Positions 28,881 to 37,403 of a stretch of DNA of 64,000 nucleotides are shown piece after piece. This DNA comes from Campylobacterales bacterium (GTDB taxonomy: Bacteria > Campylobacterota > Campylobacteria > Campylobacterales > Sulfurimonadaceae). The position numbers were made by a program, and so were the translations under genes. The number at the start of each line of letters is the position of its first letter. Positions within the stretch are counted from its first letter, which is position 1. A model generated the notes under the pieces. The model was not told the DNA's origin, did not search any database, and saw nothing but the letters and a program-made list of their open reading frames with translations. Where the stretch lies: positions 62,001 through 126,000 of the forward strand of contig JAJRQV010000014.1 in NCBI GenBank assembly GCA_024280035.1. Reading direction: 5' to 3'.

Positions 28881-29411
28881 ATGAAAAAATTACTGTTAGT
28901 TTTACTACTAAGTCTTCCTGTTTTTGCGGGCAATTTAAGCTTAAAAGAGGGATTTGTTGCGGCGCATACGGAGATGATGATGGACTCAACTATTGACCCA
29001 TTAAACAATAATCTTAAAGCAGATATGAGTATGCAAGGGGATGACCTTTTAAGCCTTAAGGGTAAGATGTGGGTTGAAATGGCACTGTGTAGTAGTGATA
29101 ATGCAGACAGAGATGAGCATATGCATGAGGCAAATGAAGCCAAGTCTTTTCCTCTTGCTACGTATCATGTTTCAAGTGTAACTATAGATACAGATGGAAT
29201 CTACACTATACATGGTAATCTCGATTTTCATGGTATTACAAAATCTTTTATGGCAACGGCAGAGATTAAAGATGTTGATGGAGAGATTAGTATTAGTGCC
29301 ACCTCTAAAATCTCAGGAAGTGATTTTGGTATTGAAATGCCGTGTATGGTCTTTATGTGTGTACGTGATCAGATTGATATTTTTGCGAAAGCTGTTTTTA
29401 TTAAGAAGTGA
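28881..29411 (+). CDS. YceI-like periplasmic lipid-binding protein
   Basis: A 176-residue secreted protein (signal KKLLLVLLLSLPVFAG). Its C-terminal two thirds match the YceI lipocalin-like barrel: AKSFPLATYHVSSVTID, YTIHGNLDFHGITKSF with the family's HG-T-K signature, and ISATSKISGSDFGIE. YceI proteins bind isoprenoid chains and are often found with redox membrane proteins. Three Cys residues, two of them close together (CMVFMC), are unusual for the family. AAGGAG precedes the ATG. The next gene starts at a GTG overlapping its stop. Confidence 0.82.
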   Translation: MKKLLLVLLLSLPVFAGNLSLKEGFVAAHTEMMMDSTIDPLNNNLKADMSMQGDDLLSLKGKMWVEMALCSSDNADRDEHMHEANEAKSFPLATYHVSSVTIDTDGIYTIHGNLDFHGITKSFMATAEIKDVDGEISISATSKISGSDFGIEMPCMVFMCVRDQIDIFAKAVFIKK

Positions 29412-30634
29412 GACAAATAATCTTTCTACTCTTTGCGCTTTATTTAAGTGCAAAAGAATCCCTTCCTCCTCTTGAGACAAAACTCTTTAATTTTATAAAA
29501 AATACACAAATCAAAGAGCATGAGCGTCAGCGTTACAGTGGAACCTGGCCAACCTATCCTAAATATTCAGGTGTACGAAAAGAGATTCCTGAGTCTAACT
29601 CTTTTATGACCTTGCAGACTATTATTCTTTTAGAAGAAGTCAATAAGGAGTATAAACTTTAAGGTATTGATGAGGTTCTATCTTTAGCAGATGAGCAGAT
29701 TCAAAAATATGTTTTAGATGCAGATAAAACGGATGAGGTTAAAGGAACAATCTCTTTTTGGCCTCTGATTCAAACAGATGAGGGAGAATGGATACGTTCT
29801 TTTGATACACAATGGTACAACACTTCTATGCGAATTTTAAATGTTGGAAATGATTTTGACAGCTCTTCACAGGCCTTTTCTTGGTTTTTTATGCAAAAAG
29901 AAAACAGAGAATTTATGGACTCTTTTGTTCGTAGTGTTGGAGATTATGTAGACAGTAATCGAAGTGTAGAACATCCTCTTAATGAAACATGGAAGCAGAA
30001 AAATACAGGTGCTTTTTTAACCTGGGCAGAGACAGAAGCCCCCGAACAACCCATAAATAGAATTATGGACTTAGTGAATGATGTGGATTGTGTGGTTAAT
30101 CTAAATATTTTAAGTGCCTTATCGTATTATGAAAACAGTCTTGATAGCTTACCTCTTAAAACAGCTAAGGCAAGGGATGCTTCATGTCAATTAATACACC
30201 AAGTGATTGTAAATAATGAAGAAGAAAAGTGTGCAACATGGTACACACGAAAATCGCATTTTTATTTAGCCTTTACCAAAGCCTATAAGGCAGATACCTT
30301 CTGCATAGAAGCAGATAAAAACTTAGTATATGAGAGGGCTAAAAACAGAGCAAAATATCTGCTGGCACACCCTAAGATGCAGGCTTATACTGAAATAGCT
30401 GAACATATCATTATATTAAAAAGTCTTCGAAAAAGTAGAACCTACTTTTTTAATAACTTTATTAATAACTTAGAAACTGAATTAAAAAAAGGCATTATTG
30501 AGAAAAAGAGTTATGCCTACCTTCCCTCAAAACACTCTCTTTTTGGAGGTCAAGCCTTTGGTCTGTTTCATTTTGACTGGTACGGACGTGCAAATGCCAC
30601 AGCTCTTGCTTTAAGAGCCTTAAGCATGAGATGA
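29408..30634 (+). pseudogene. Uncharacterised secreted protein (408 codons), interrupted by an in-frame TAA at 29660-29662
   Basis: From GTG 29408: a signal peptide (RQIIFLLFALYLSAKE), then PPLETKLFNFIKNT, TWPTYPKYSG and TMTLQTIILLEEV-like helices. TAA follows NKEYKL, and the frame continues with GIDEVLSLADEQIQKYVLDA through WYNTSMRILNVGNDFDSSS to ALALRALSMR. Several helical repeats with NRIMDLVNDVDCVVNLNILS and a run of Trp/Tyr recall alpha/alpha-toroid enzymes or TPR-less repeats, but no family is recognised. Reading continues for 324 residues beyond the stop without another. TAA to GAA gives YKLEGIDEVL. It overlaps the YceI-like gene, so the two may act together. Confidence 0.7.
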
Positions 30635-30681
30635 TAAGATAGACTTAAATGCTGGAATAAAAGAGGAAGTTCATGACCTAA

Positions 30682-30712
30682 GTGAAAGGGGTCGAAGGGT
30701 CGGGTATAGTTG
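30682..30712 (+). repeat. Short direct repeat, left copy, beside the AbiEii pair
   Basis: GTGAAAGGGGTCGA at 30682-30695 followed by GGGTCGGGTATA at 30698-30709. The second copy is at 32183-32202 (GTGAAAAGGGGTCGAGTATA). Within the left copy GGGTCG occurs twice. The two copies bracket the toxin/antitoxin-like genes. Confidence 0.55.
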
Positions 30713-30757
30713 ACAAAACAGTAGTTTAGATAACTTATGTTAAATAATATATAATTG

Positions 30758-31558
30758 TTATATATGCTCAGTAAAAGAGGCTTGTTCTAAAGTTGTTAAT
30801 TCCTCTTGTGTAAGCTCTCCTTGATAATGATGAAAAGTATATAAGTTGTCATAAAGATAAATAGGTGCTTTTATTGCAAGTTTATAATAGCTCTCTACGG
30901 GGTTCATTAGTATAATATCTATTTCATATAATTTTTGCGCATACTCATCTTTAATGACTTGTTTTAAAGAATTAACTAGAGTTTTTATATGATTGAGTTT
31001 AACACGACCCCCCTCTAAAATTCTTTTAATTGACATCGGATCTTTATGTATAGCAAGTGCAATATCAAATATATCTCGAGCATTGGCTTTGTCTGCACGG
31101 TAAAAAATCTTTTTAGCAATGATCTCATCTACGCTTTCAATCAGTATTGTCTGCCCAAGGACTGTACTTAGACTATAAGGCTTACTGGTATACCCTCTGC
31201 TCTCAAAGAATTGAATTTTTTCATGAGAATTTATTGATATTTCAAGATAATGACCAGGAAAGCTAATACCACTTTCTTTTAAACTATTATCGTATCCAAT
31301 GGCGTTTAACTGCTTTTTAATCTCATTACCTCGTAAGAGAGGTCGTATTAGGGCTAAAGGCTTTTCATTTCCTTCAGTATGTATAAACATATCTATATCT
31401 GTTGAAAATCTATGTTGCCAGTAATAAGCACTTAAAGCAGTACCTCCTCCGAATGTACAGGGAGATTTTACATTACTATTTTCAATAAGATTAGTAGCAA
31501 TAAAAAGCATTTTCTTTTGAGCAGAAAAGTCATAATTTTTTAGATCGTTAGTGTGCAT
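30758..31558 (-). CDS. AbiEii/AbiGii-type nucleotidyltransferase (toxin-like)
   Basis: A 266-residue protein of the nucleotidyltransferase AbiEii family. GGGTALSAYYWQHRFSTDID near residue 40 holds the GG-S/T and D-x-D catalytic pattern. A later segment with SVDEIIAKKIFYRADKANAR and ARDIFDIALAI matches the family's K-x-x-R...D-D region. Such proteins are the toxin halves of type IV (AbiE-type) systems protecting against phage, acting by transferring nucleotides to RNA. Its gene overlaps an upstream HTH-protein gene by 11 bases, as in a toxin/antitoxin pair. It is bracketed by a short direct repeat and integrase debris, indicating mobility. Confidence 0.8.
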   Translation of the reverse strand: MHTNDLKNYDFSAQKKMLFIATNLIENSNVKSPCTFGGGTALSAYYWQHRFSTDIDMFIHTEGNEKPLALIRPLLRGNEIKKQLNAIGYDNSLKESGISFPGHYLEISINSHEKIQFFESRGYTSKPYSLSTVLGQTILIESVDEIIAKKIFYRADKANARDIFDIALAIHKDPMSIKRILEGGRVKLNHIKTLVNSLKQVIKDEYAQKLYEIDIILMNPVESYYKLAIKAPIYLYDNLYTFHHYQGELTQEELTTLEQASFTEHI

Positions 31559-32096
31559 TAGTTGCTCTTAACTTTTGAATAATACTGATTCCTTTAGGGA
31601 TATGCATAATATTATCTGTATAATAATTATCCTCATTAATACTTGTAATATTTAATATTTTATTCCACTGTACACTATAAAGGCTTCGTGACGCAATCGA
31701 ATCTTTATAGATATTTTTTAAAGTATCTTTATTAATTCCTTTAATGGCAATAAGATTTTTATAGTCAACCTCATCACACTCTTTAAAGAAACGCTCTATA
31801 ATAAGTTTTTCTTCATCGATTTTTTGAGTGTAAGGTATATCATTAAATGCATGAATAATATCGTTAATTGTAAAACTGACATTTGTATTTCTATTTAAAA
31901 TATGTAAAAGCCTATGATAGTTCTGAGTACGACTCTTTTTTATATAATCAGGTCGGGCTTGTATACTTTCTATTTCATTACTTAAGAGTTTTGTGAGTAA
32001 TTGAAATAGATCATGTCTAGGATGCTCTGAATTACTCCAGTCTTTAAGTGTACTAGTGGGAATATTAAGTTTTTTTGTAATTTCTACCTGTTTCAT
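31548..32096 (-). CDS. HTH protein paired with the AbiEii toxin (putative antitoxin)
   Basis: A 182-residue protein beginning with a helix-turn-helix (MKQVEITKKLNIPTSTLKDW), a MerR/phage-regulator-like opening. The central ~90 residues are helical and charged. It overlaps the toxin gene by 11 bases and lies upstream, the expected position for the antitoxin/autoregulator. It does not show the canonical AbiEi antitoxin sequence, so the pairing rests on arrangement. AAGG precedes the ATG. TATAATTATAGC upstream on the minus strand provides a -10-like element near 32115. Confidence 0.65.
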   Translation of the reverse strand: MKQVEITKKLNIPTSTLKDWSNSEHPRHDLFQLLTKLLSNEIESIQARPDYIKKSRTQNYHRLLHILNRNTNVSFTINDIIHAFNDIPYTQKIDEEKLIIERFFKECDEVDYKNLIAIKGINKDTLKNIYKDSIASRSLYSVQWNKILNITSINEDNYYTDNIMHIPKGISIIQKLRATNAH

Positions 32097-32182
32097 AATG
32101 ACCCTTCCTTGTTATAATTATAGCCGAATATCGTCCTTTTTGCAATTTTATTTAATATAGCTATAATTATTAGATTAGTGCG

Positions 32183-32202
32183 GTGAAAAGGGGTCGAGTA
32201 TA
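32183..32202 (+). repeat. Short direct repeat, right copy
   Basis: GTGAAAAGGGGTCGA at 32183-32197 running into GTATA. It is a near copy of the sequence at 30682-30709 and is followed by an A/T-rich inverted patch (TAACTAAATTAGTTA, 32206-32220). The element type is unknown; such GGGGTC-containing termini are often near REP-associated transposase elements. Confidence 0.5.
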
Positions 32203-32256
32203 ACTAACTAAATTAGTTAAAATTACACATATAAAATATTTTAGAAAAAAGGAAGC

Positions 32257-32404
32257 TCCATGAAACACCAAAACTTACTCATACTGACTTACAAACAATT
32301 TTAACAATTACAAGATGTGGCGGAGGAAGTGACTCAATAGCGAAACTTCACCATCAACACAAGTGATCTGGCTACACTTATTAGGACACAAAGATGTTAG
32401 AATT
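32257..32404 (+). pseudogene. Tyrosine-recombinase (integrase) remnant
   Basis: No intact frame is present in the 400 bases between the AbiEii unit and the methyltransferase gene. Bases 32372-32404 nevertheless read CTACAC... as LHLLGHKDVRI, the highly typical LLGHKD block near the C-terminus of phage-type integrases. In the same frame it is preceded by ETSPSTQVIW. Upstream, another frame reads THTDLQTILTITRCGGGSDS. Stops and frame changes cut the rest. It is a decayed end of an integrase, consistent with past insertion here. Confidence 0.55.
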
Positions 32405-32502
32405 TCTGACTACTAATAAGAGGAAGATTAATGTAGAAAAAAAAGAACTGACTCAGGCAAGGGTAGACTTGAGCTAAGGTACAAACAGTTATACTTTTGT
32501 TT

Positions 32503-33420
32503 ATGATTGAATTTAGCATTATTAAAGAGATTATTCTTAAGAACATTCAAACAACTCAACAAGATTTTCAGCGTGTTTTTCATGGACGGGGTTACTCTTA
32601 TGCGGGATACCATTTTTTAGTGATAGACTCGATTGATAGGGTCTTGCACATTGCGTATTTTAAAGAGATAGATGCCAGCTTAAATGAGAAGTGTATGCAG
32701 TTATTTGAAGAGATTTATTTAAGTAAATCTTATGAGGCTATTGTACTTCAAAAACGTTATTTACCTAAGGCACCTAAAGAGCTGATTTTTGGTACTTTAC
32801 CCAAAGAGATTTTTGCGTATGAAGAGGGCATGAAGTTTTTACTTAATTTTAATGACAACCAAAACAGTGGTTTTTTTGGAGATATGAAAGAGGGACGGGA
32901 TTATGTTAGAAAAGAGGCGAAGGATTTACAGGTTTTAAATCTGTTTGCTTATCCCTGTGCTTTTTCTGTAGCAGCATTACTTGGTGGAGCCAAAAAAGTG
33001 ATTAATGTTGATATGAGTAAAAAGTCTTTAGAAGTGGGAAGAAAAAATCATCAACTTAATAAACTTGATAAACGTAGGTATAGTTTTATGCCTTATAATA
33101 TTTTAAAATCGTGGTCAAGAATTAAAAAAGCGGGACCTTATGATTTTATTATTATTGATCCGCCTTCTTTACAAAAGGGTTCATTTGCCTCAAGTACAGA
33201 TTACCAAAAGATTATAAAAAAACTGGGTGAGCTCTCTAGTAAAAAATGTATTGTGCTTGCGGCTCTAAATAACCCCTCCTTAGAAAGTTCATTTTTAAAA
33301 GACATATTTGCTGAGTTTGCCCCAAATTTTCATTTTCAAAAGCGTTTAAAAAATCCTATAACGTACCCAAATAAAGAAGAAGAAAGAGCCTTAAAGAACT
33401 TAATTTTTATAAATTACTAA
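32503..33420 (+). CDS. SAM-dependent rRNA methyltransferase, RlmI-like
   Basis: About 305 residues. The central block KDLQVLNLFAYPCAFSVAAL (about 145-164) with NVDMSKKSLEVGRKNHQLN is the class I SAM site. FIIIDPPSLQKGSF near 212 is the DPPS catalytic/RNA-binding motif of RlmI/YccW-type 23S rRNA cytosine methyltransferases. The N-terminus lacks an obvious PUA domain, so it is shorter than E. coli RlmI (~396). ATG 32503 is used because the earlier TTG has no ribosome site. The target nucleotide is not established. Confidence 0.78.
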   Translation: MIEFSIIKEIILKNIQTTQQDFQRVFHGRGYSYAGYHFLVIDSIDRVLHIAYFKEIDASLNEKCMQLFEEIYLSKSYEAIVLQKRYLPKAPKELIFGTLPKEIFAYEEGMKFLLNFNDNQNSGFFGDMKEGRDYVRKEAKDLQVLNLFAYPCAFSVAALLGGAKKVINVDMSKKSLEVGRKNHQLNKLDKRRYSFMPYNILKSWSRIKKAGPYDFIIIDPPSLQKGSFASSTDYQKIIKKLGELSSKKCIVLAALNNPSLESSFLKDIFAEFAPNFHFQKRLKNPITYPNKEEERALKNLIFINY

Positions 33421-33444
33421 GTACTTCTACTCTTTGAAACTATT

Positions 33445-34233
33445 TTAAAAATCCACCATAAAACGTTTGCGTTTTTTAAAATAAGCACATTGGGTATAAC
33501 CTACCTCTTTAGCAAATTCCTCTATCTCTTGTCGGTACAAGGCAACCTGCTCAGGTTTATGTGCATCTGAACTAAAGGTAATGGGAATACCCATCTGAAA
33601 GGCTCTTTCTAAAAGAGCTTTAGAGGGATAGGGTTCTTGACAAGGTTTACGATAACCTGCCACATTAAGTTCGAGTACCATATCTGCATTTTTTATCTCT
33701 TGAAGTGCCTCTTTGGCAATCTCTACTAAGTTGCCTTTGGGCATATATTTAAAGACTTTAATTAGGTCAAGGTGTCCCACAATATCAAAAAAACCTGTTT
33801 CTGCCATATCTTTAATAATGTCAAAATATTCTTTCCATATGGTGTTAATGTCTGCACCCTCATAACGTCCAATAAACTCAGGGTTATCAAATCCCCATTT
33901 ATCAATAAAGTGTACTGAACCGATGAGATAATCCACATCAGCTTCTAAAATACGTTTATCCATATGCCCTGGAAGGTAGTCCACCTCATACGCAAAAAGT
34001 ACTTCTATTTTTTCTTTATATTTTTCTTTTACGGCGTCTACCATGGACTTATACTTATCCATCTGTTCAAAACGCATTCTGTATTTAGGGTCAAAGTCCA
34101 TAGGTGCATGGTCAGAAACACCATAAATATTGATACCGTGTTTAATGGCTTCTTCTATATATAAAAAAAGCTCCCCTTTAGCATGATTACAAAGGTAGGT
34201 ATGATTATGCAGGTCTACTTTTAGCTTTGACAT
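33445..34233 (-). CDS. hisK: Histidinol-phosphatase, PHP family
   Basis: A 262-residue PHP phosphoesterase. VDLHNHTYLCNHAKGE at the start carries the His metal ligands. Later come YGVSDHAPMDFDP, FAYEVDYLPGHMDKR, DYLIGSVHFIDKWGF, DIVGHLDLIKVF and ITFSSDAHKPEQ. This set is that of the HisK/HisJ-type histidinol-phosphatases that act in histidine synthesis. The start at 34233 (MSKLKVDLHNHT) has AGGAAGC upstream; the further ATG at 34281 lacks a motif. General PHP hydrolase function is certain; the exact substrate is a family inference. Confidence 0.82.
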   Translation of the reverse strand: MSKLKVDLHNHTYLCNHAKGELFLYIEEAIKHGINIYGVSDHAPMDFDPKYRMRFEQMDKYKSMVDAVKEKYKEKIEVLFAYEVDYLPGHMDKRILEADVDYLIGSVHFIDKWGFDNPEFIGRYEGADINTIWKEYFDIIKDMAETGFFDIVGHLDLIKVFKYMPKGNLVEIAKEALQEIKNADMVLELNVAGYRKPCQEPYPSKALLERAFQMGIPITFSSDAHKPEQVALYRQEIEEFAKEVGYTQCAYFKKRKRFMVDF

Positions 34234-34529
34234 ATGCTTCCTTTTTTTATAACTCAGTTGTTTTCTTAGATTTAATATCAACGCTCTATTACCGTATTAT
34301 ACTTTATTATTAAAGAAGCTTAGGATGAAAAGTTATATTACTTAGATGAAAAAAGCTTTAAGCGTATAAATGGGTTTGAAGAATCTAAAGGAGTACGCTT
34401 ATAGCATAGAGGTTTTAAAGATTTAATAATTTAATATTTAGAGCTTTACTTAAGATTAACTTGTCTATAATAGAGTAAAATGATAAATACGATAAAATGT
34501 TTCATGTATAGAATTAATGGAGAAACGGC
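34234..34529. other. Intergenic stretch with a possible decayed reading frame and the cheZ promoter
   Basis: From about 34308 to 34465 on the plus strand one frame reads YYLDEKSFKRINGFEESKGV then, after stop codons TAG and TAA, RGFKDLII and YLELYLRLTCL. It looks protein-like but is broken by three stops (one before it), has no clear start and matches no family I know. A TATAAT (34466-34471) then serves cheZ. Nothing else was seen. Confidence 0.35.
34466..34471 (+). promoter_or_regulatory. -10 element (TATAAT) of the cheZ transcript
   Basis: TATAAT, preceded by TTGTC, lies about 59 bases upstream of the cheZ ATG. Campylobacterota promoters depend mainly on the -10 box, so this single element is adequate but not proven. 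Confidence 0.45.
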
Positions 34530-35234
34530 ATGACACAAGAAGAACTTGATGCATTAATGAGTGGTGATGTTGATTTAGATGAGCTAGAAGAAGAGAGTCC
34601 TGAAGATGAGAATAGATCTGCAGAACCAACACTGAGTAAAGAAAACGTTGAGATTGAACATGATGCTGAGGAGTACACCGTTTCAGCAAGTAAAAACTGG
34701 CCACCACCCCCTCCAACAGATGATCATAAAATGGTACATCAACTTGATGATGTAACTAAAGAATCTGAAGAAAAAGCATCAGAAATTTTTGATCATATTG
34801 AAAAAATTTCTGATGAATTAATGGAAGCAGAAGGTACCTTAGCTGTTGTTGTAGACTCTTTAGAAAGTAATATTGAGCTTTTCAAAACCTTAGCTGAGAA
34901 ATTTCCTGATGTTTTAGCTTTTAAAGAACAACTTGAAAAGAACAAAGCGTCTAAAGAGACGATAGAAACGCATATTCAAAGTTTACAAGACCATGGTGAT
35001 TCTATTATGAACGTTATGGATATTATGCAGTACCAAGATATTCATAGACAAAAAATTGAACGTGTTATTAATGTAATGCGTGCTCTTTCTGGATACATGA
35101 ATGAACTTTTTGCAGGTAAAATTGATGACTCTAAACGTGTTTCATCTGCTCACCATTTACCCGGTGATACAGGAACAGAAGATGTTGTTTCTGCAGATGA
35201 TATTGAAGCCTTACTCGCTTCTTTTGAGAAGTAA
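34530..35234 (+). CDS. cheZ: CheZ-like chemotaxis phosphatase
   Basis: A 234-residue protein that would remove phosphate from CheY-P. The central helices end in the active-site segment MDIMQYQDIHRQKIERVINV, the epsilonproteobacterial form of the CheZ QDLTGQ signature, with Asp and Gln for catalysis. Both ends carry a CheY-binding-like peptide: MTQEELDALMSG at the N-terminus, like the FliM N-terminal peptide, and SADDIEALLASFEK at the C-terminus, like the CheZ tail. A Pro-rich acidic linker (WPPPPPTD) follows the N-terminal peptide. The downstream neighbour is the U32-family gene, the same order as HP0170/HP0169 in Helicobacter. AGAAACGGC precedes the ATG. Confidence 0.85.
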   Translation: MTQEELDALMSGDVDLDELEEESPEDENRSAEPTLSKENVEIEHDAEEYTVSASKNWPPPPPTDDHKMVHQLDDVTKESEEKASEIFDHIEKISDELMEAEGTLAVVVDSLESNIELFKTLAEKFPDVLAFKEQLEKNKASKETIETHIQSLQDHGDSIMNVMDIMQYQDIHRQKIERVINVMRALSGYMNELFAGKIDDSKRVSSAHHLPGDTGTEDVVSADDIEALLASFEK

Positions 35235-35420
35235 GCTGAAGATGGGAAAGAGGTGATGGGGGCTTAGTTTATAAACTGCTTAAATCCTTATTACGCCTTC
35301 TTCTTATCACCTCGAAAAAGGTGAGAAAATTAAGATGTAAATTCTAAGTTGAAAACTTAACCTCAGTAACTACCTATCTTTGCTAGAATTCGTAAAAATT
35401 AATATATAAAGTACTATCTT
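35235..35420 (+). other. Structured intergenic region (three potential hairpins)
   Basis: GAGGTGAT (about 35250) can pair with ATCACCTC (about 35313). The latter also forms an alternative local hairpin TCACCT-N6-AGGTGA. TAAGTT-GAA-AACTTA follows near 35346. The mutually exclusive stems are noted, but no known regulatory RNA or terminator pattern fits. A terminator, leader or small RNA for the U32 gene are possibilities. Confidence 0.3.
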
Positions 35421-36713
35421 ATGAATAAAGTTGAACTTCTTTCTCCTGCGGGAAACCTTGAAAAACTTAAAATTGCACTGGACTTTGGTGCTGACGCTGT
35501 ATATGGTGGGGTCTCTCACTTCTCTTTACGAATTCGTTCAGGTAAAGAGTTCACTATGGAGAGTTTTAAAGAGGGGATAGATTATGCCCATGAACGTGGA
35601 AAAAAAGTGTATGCAACCATTAATGGATTTCCTTTTAATTCGCAACTGAACCTTTTAAGAACACATATTAAAAATATTGCAGACCTTGGTGTTGATGCTA
35701 TTATTGTTGCTACACCTGGGGTACTTAAACTTGCCCATGAAATTGCACCAGATATTGATCTGCATTTGTCTACCCAAGCTAATGTAATGAATGTCTTAGA
35801 TGCTCAGATTTATCATGATATGGGGGCAAAACGTATTATTACCGCGCGTGAGATTTCACTTAAAGACCTGCAAGAGATTAAAAAAGAGCTTCCTGATTTA
35901 GAGCTTGAAGTTTTTGTTCATGGTTCAATGTGTTTTGCTTACTCAGGACGCTGTCTTATCTCAACCTTGCAAAGTGGACGTGTTCCTAACCGTGGTTCAT
36001 GTGCAAATGATTGTCGTTTTCCTTATGAATTGTATGCTGCTAATCCAGAGACAGGAACCCTGTTTAGACTTGAAGAAGATCCTGGGATTGGAACCTATAT
36101 TATGAATTCTAAAGATCTTAATCTTGCCTCACACATTAAAGAGATTTTAGACTCAGGTTGTGTGGATTCTGTAAAAATTGAAGGGCGTACAAAAACATCA
36201 TATTATGCTGCTACTACAGCAAAAGCTTATCGTATGGCAATTGATGATTATTATAAAGAAGATTATCAACCTGAACGTTATCAAGATGAACTTAATTCTA
36301 TGCAAAATCGTGGTTTTACTGATGCATATTTAATAAATCGTCCTTTTGAAAAACATGATGGACAGAGTTTAGATTTTACTATGCAGATGGGGAGTCATCA
36401 AGTCACAGGGATGGCAACATTAGAGGGTGACTTTTATATGTGTAAGTTCACAACTAAAGTGGGTGATAAATTAGAGATTATGGCACCTGTTGATGCCCCA
36501 ATAGAAGAAGTAGATAATGAATATGGTTCTCTTGTTTTTCAAGAGGGTAAAGCCTATCTTATCTTTAAAAAACTTGAGGCACAAAATAAGAAAATTTGGG
36601 AAGCGGTTCATAGTGGAAATGTAAACCCTATTAAACTTCCTTCAACCTTACCTCCGTATACTTTTTTTAGAATCCCTGCTACGGACGACATTAATCAAGC
36701 ACCACCAAGATAA
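35421..36713 (+). CDS. U32-family peptidase / tRNA hydroxylation protein (TrhP-like)
   Basis: A 430-residue protein of the U32 family, whose better-understood members (TrhP, RlhA) form 5-hydroxyuridine/cytidine in RNA and contain an iron-sulphur site. It shows VELLSPAGNLEKLKIALDFG, GADAVYGGVSHFSLR, then LEVFVHGSMCFAYSGRCLIS and GSCANDCRFPYEL with the conserved cysteine array, and SVKIEGRTKTSYYAATTAKA. The length and LSPAGN start match the PrtC/TrhP subgroup, including HP0169. The old name collagenase should not be taken literally. The DUF429 gene starts within 2 bases of its stop. Confidence 0.85.
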   Translation: MNKVELLSPAGNLEKLKIALDFGADAVYGGVSHFSLRIRSGKEFTMESFKEGIDYAHERGKKVYATINGFPFNSQLNLLRTHIKNIADLGVDAIIVATPGVLKLAHEIAPDIDLHLSTQANVMNVLDAQIYHDMGAKRIITAREISLKDLQEIKKELPDLELEVFVHGSMCFAYSGRCLISTLQSGRVPNRGSCANDCRFPYELYAANPETGTLFRLEEDPGIGTYIMNSKDLNLASHIKEILDSGCVDSVKIEGRTKTSYYAATTAKAYRMAIDDYYKEDYQPERYQDELNSMQNRGFTDAYLINRPFEKHDGQSLDFTMQMGSHQVTGMATLEGDFYMCKFTTKVGDKLEIMAPVDAPIEEVDNEYGSLVFQEGKAYLIFKKLEAQNKKIWEAVHSGNVNPIKLPSTLPPYTFFRIPATDDINQAPPR

Positions 36714-36714
36714 G

Positions 36715-37386
36715 GTTTTCATTGGTCTTGACCTTGCGTGGGGAGAGAAAAATGCTTCGGGTTTTGCTGTTTTAGATGAGAAGGGAAAACTTCTTGAACA
36801 TGACCTGCTTTTTGATTTAAAAGAGATTAAAAAAAGAATTGATTTTTACCAAGATGATTTTGATGTTTATTTAGGGGTTGATGCTCCTTTATATATTGAA
36901 AATGAGAGTGGTAACCGCCAAATTGAAAAAGACTTTTGTAAGGATTTTTCTCACTATAAGATAAGTATGCTCCCTGTAAATAGAAATCTTATGACAAAAT
37001 ATACTAAGGTGCCCCGAGGCGAAGCTCTACGTCTTAGTTTAGAGATAAAAAACATATATGAAGTGTACCCTCATTCCACAATAGCTGTGCTTTTTAATAA
37101 TTATAAGATTCTTCCTTACAAACGAAAAACAGGAAGAAAAAAAATAGATATTATTCAAGCTTTAGTTCGCTATCAAGGTTTTTTAAAATCCGTTGTTTTA
37201 GCAGATACCTTTTTAGATTATAATCTCAAAACGTATAGCTCTAAACAGTTGAAAGATTATGAAGATGTTTTAGATGCAGTAACGGCTGCATATACTCTTC
37301 TATATTGTCAAAACTGTGCAGAAAAATGTAAAAAATACAGAGATAAAGAGGCTGTTTTTATAACACCTATATACAACAGGTCTTAA
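36715..37386 (+). pseudogene. DUF429 protein, no canonical start codon visible
   Basis: A protein frame of 223 codons matching DUF429. It opens with FIGLDLAWGEKNASGFAVLD and has DVYLGVDAPLYIENESGNRQ and PRGEALRLSLEIKN, with the family's nuclease-like Asp pattern. The frame is open back to 36622 but contains no ATG, GTG or TTG before the conserved part; the first ATG is at 36967, well inside the domain. A GTT at 36715 sits exactly where a start is expected. T to G there gives GTG and a normal protein starting MFIGLDLAWG. Function of DUF429 is unproven. Confidence 0.7.
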
Positions 37387-37403
37387 AATAAGGGATTGAA
37401 AAA

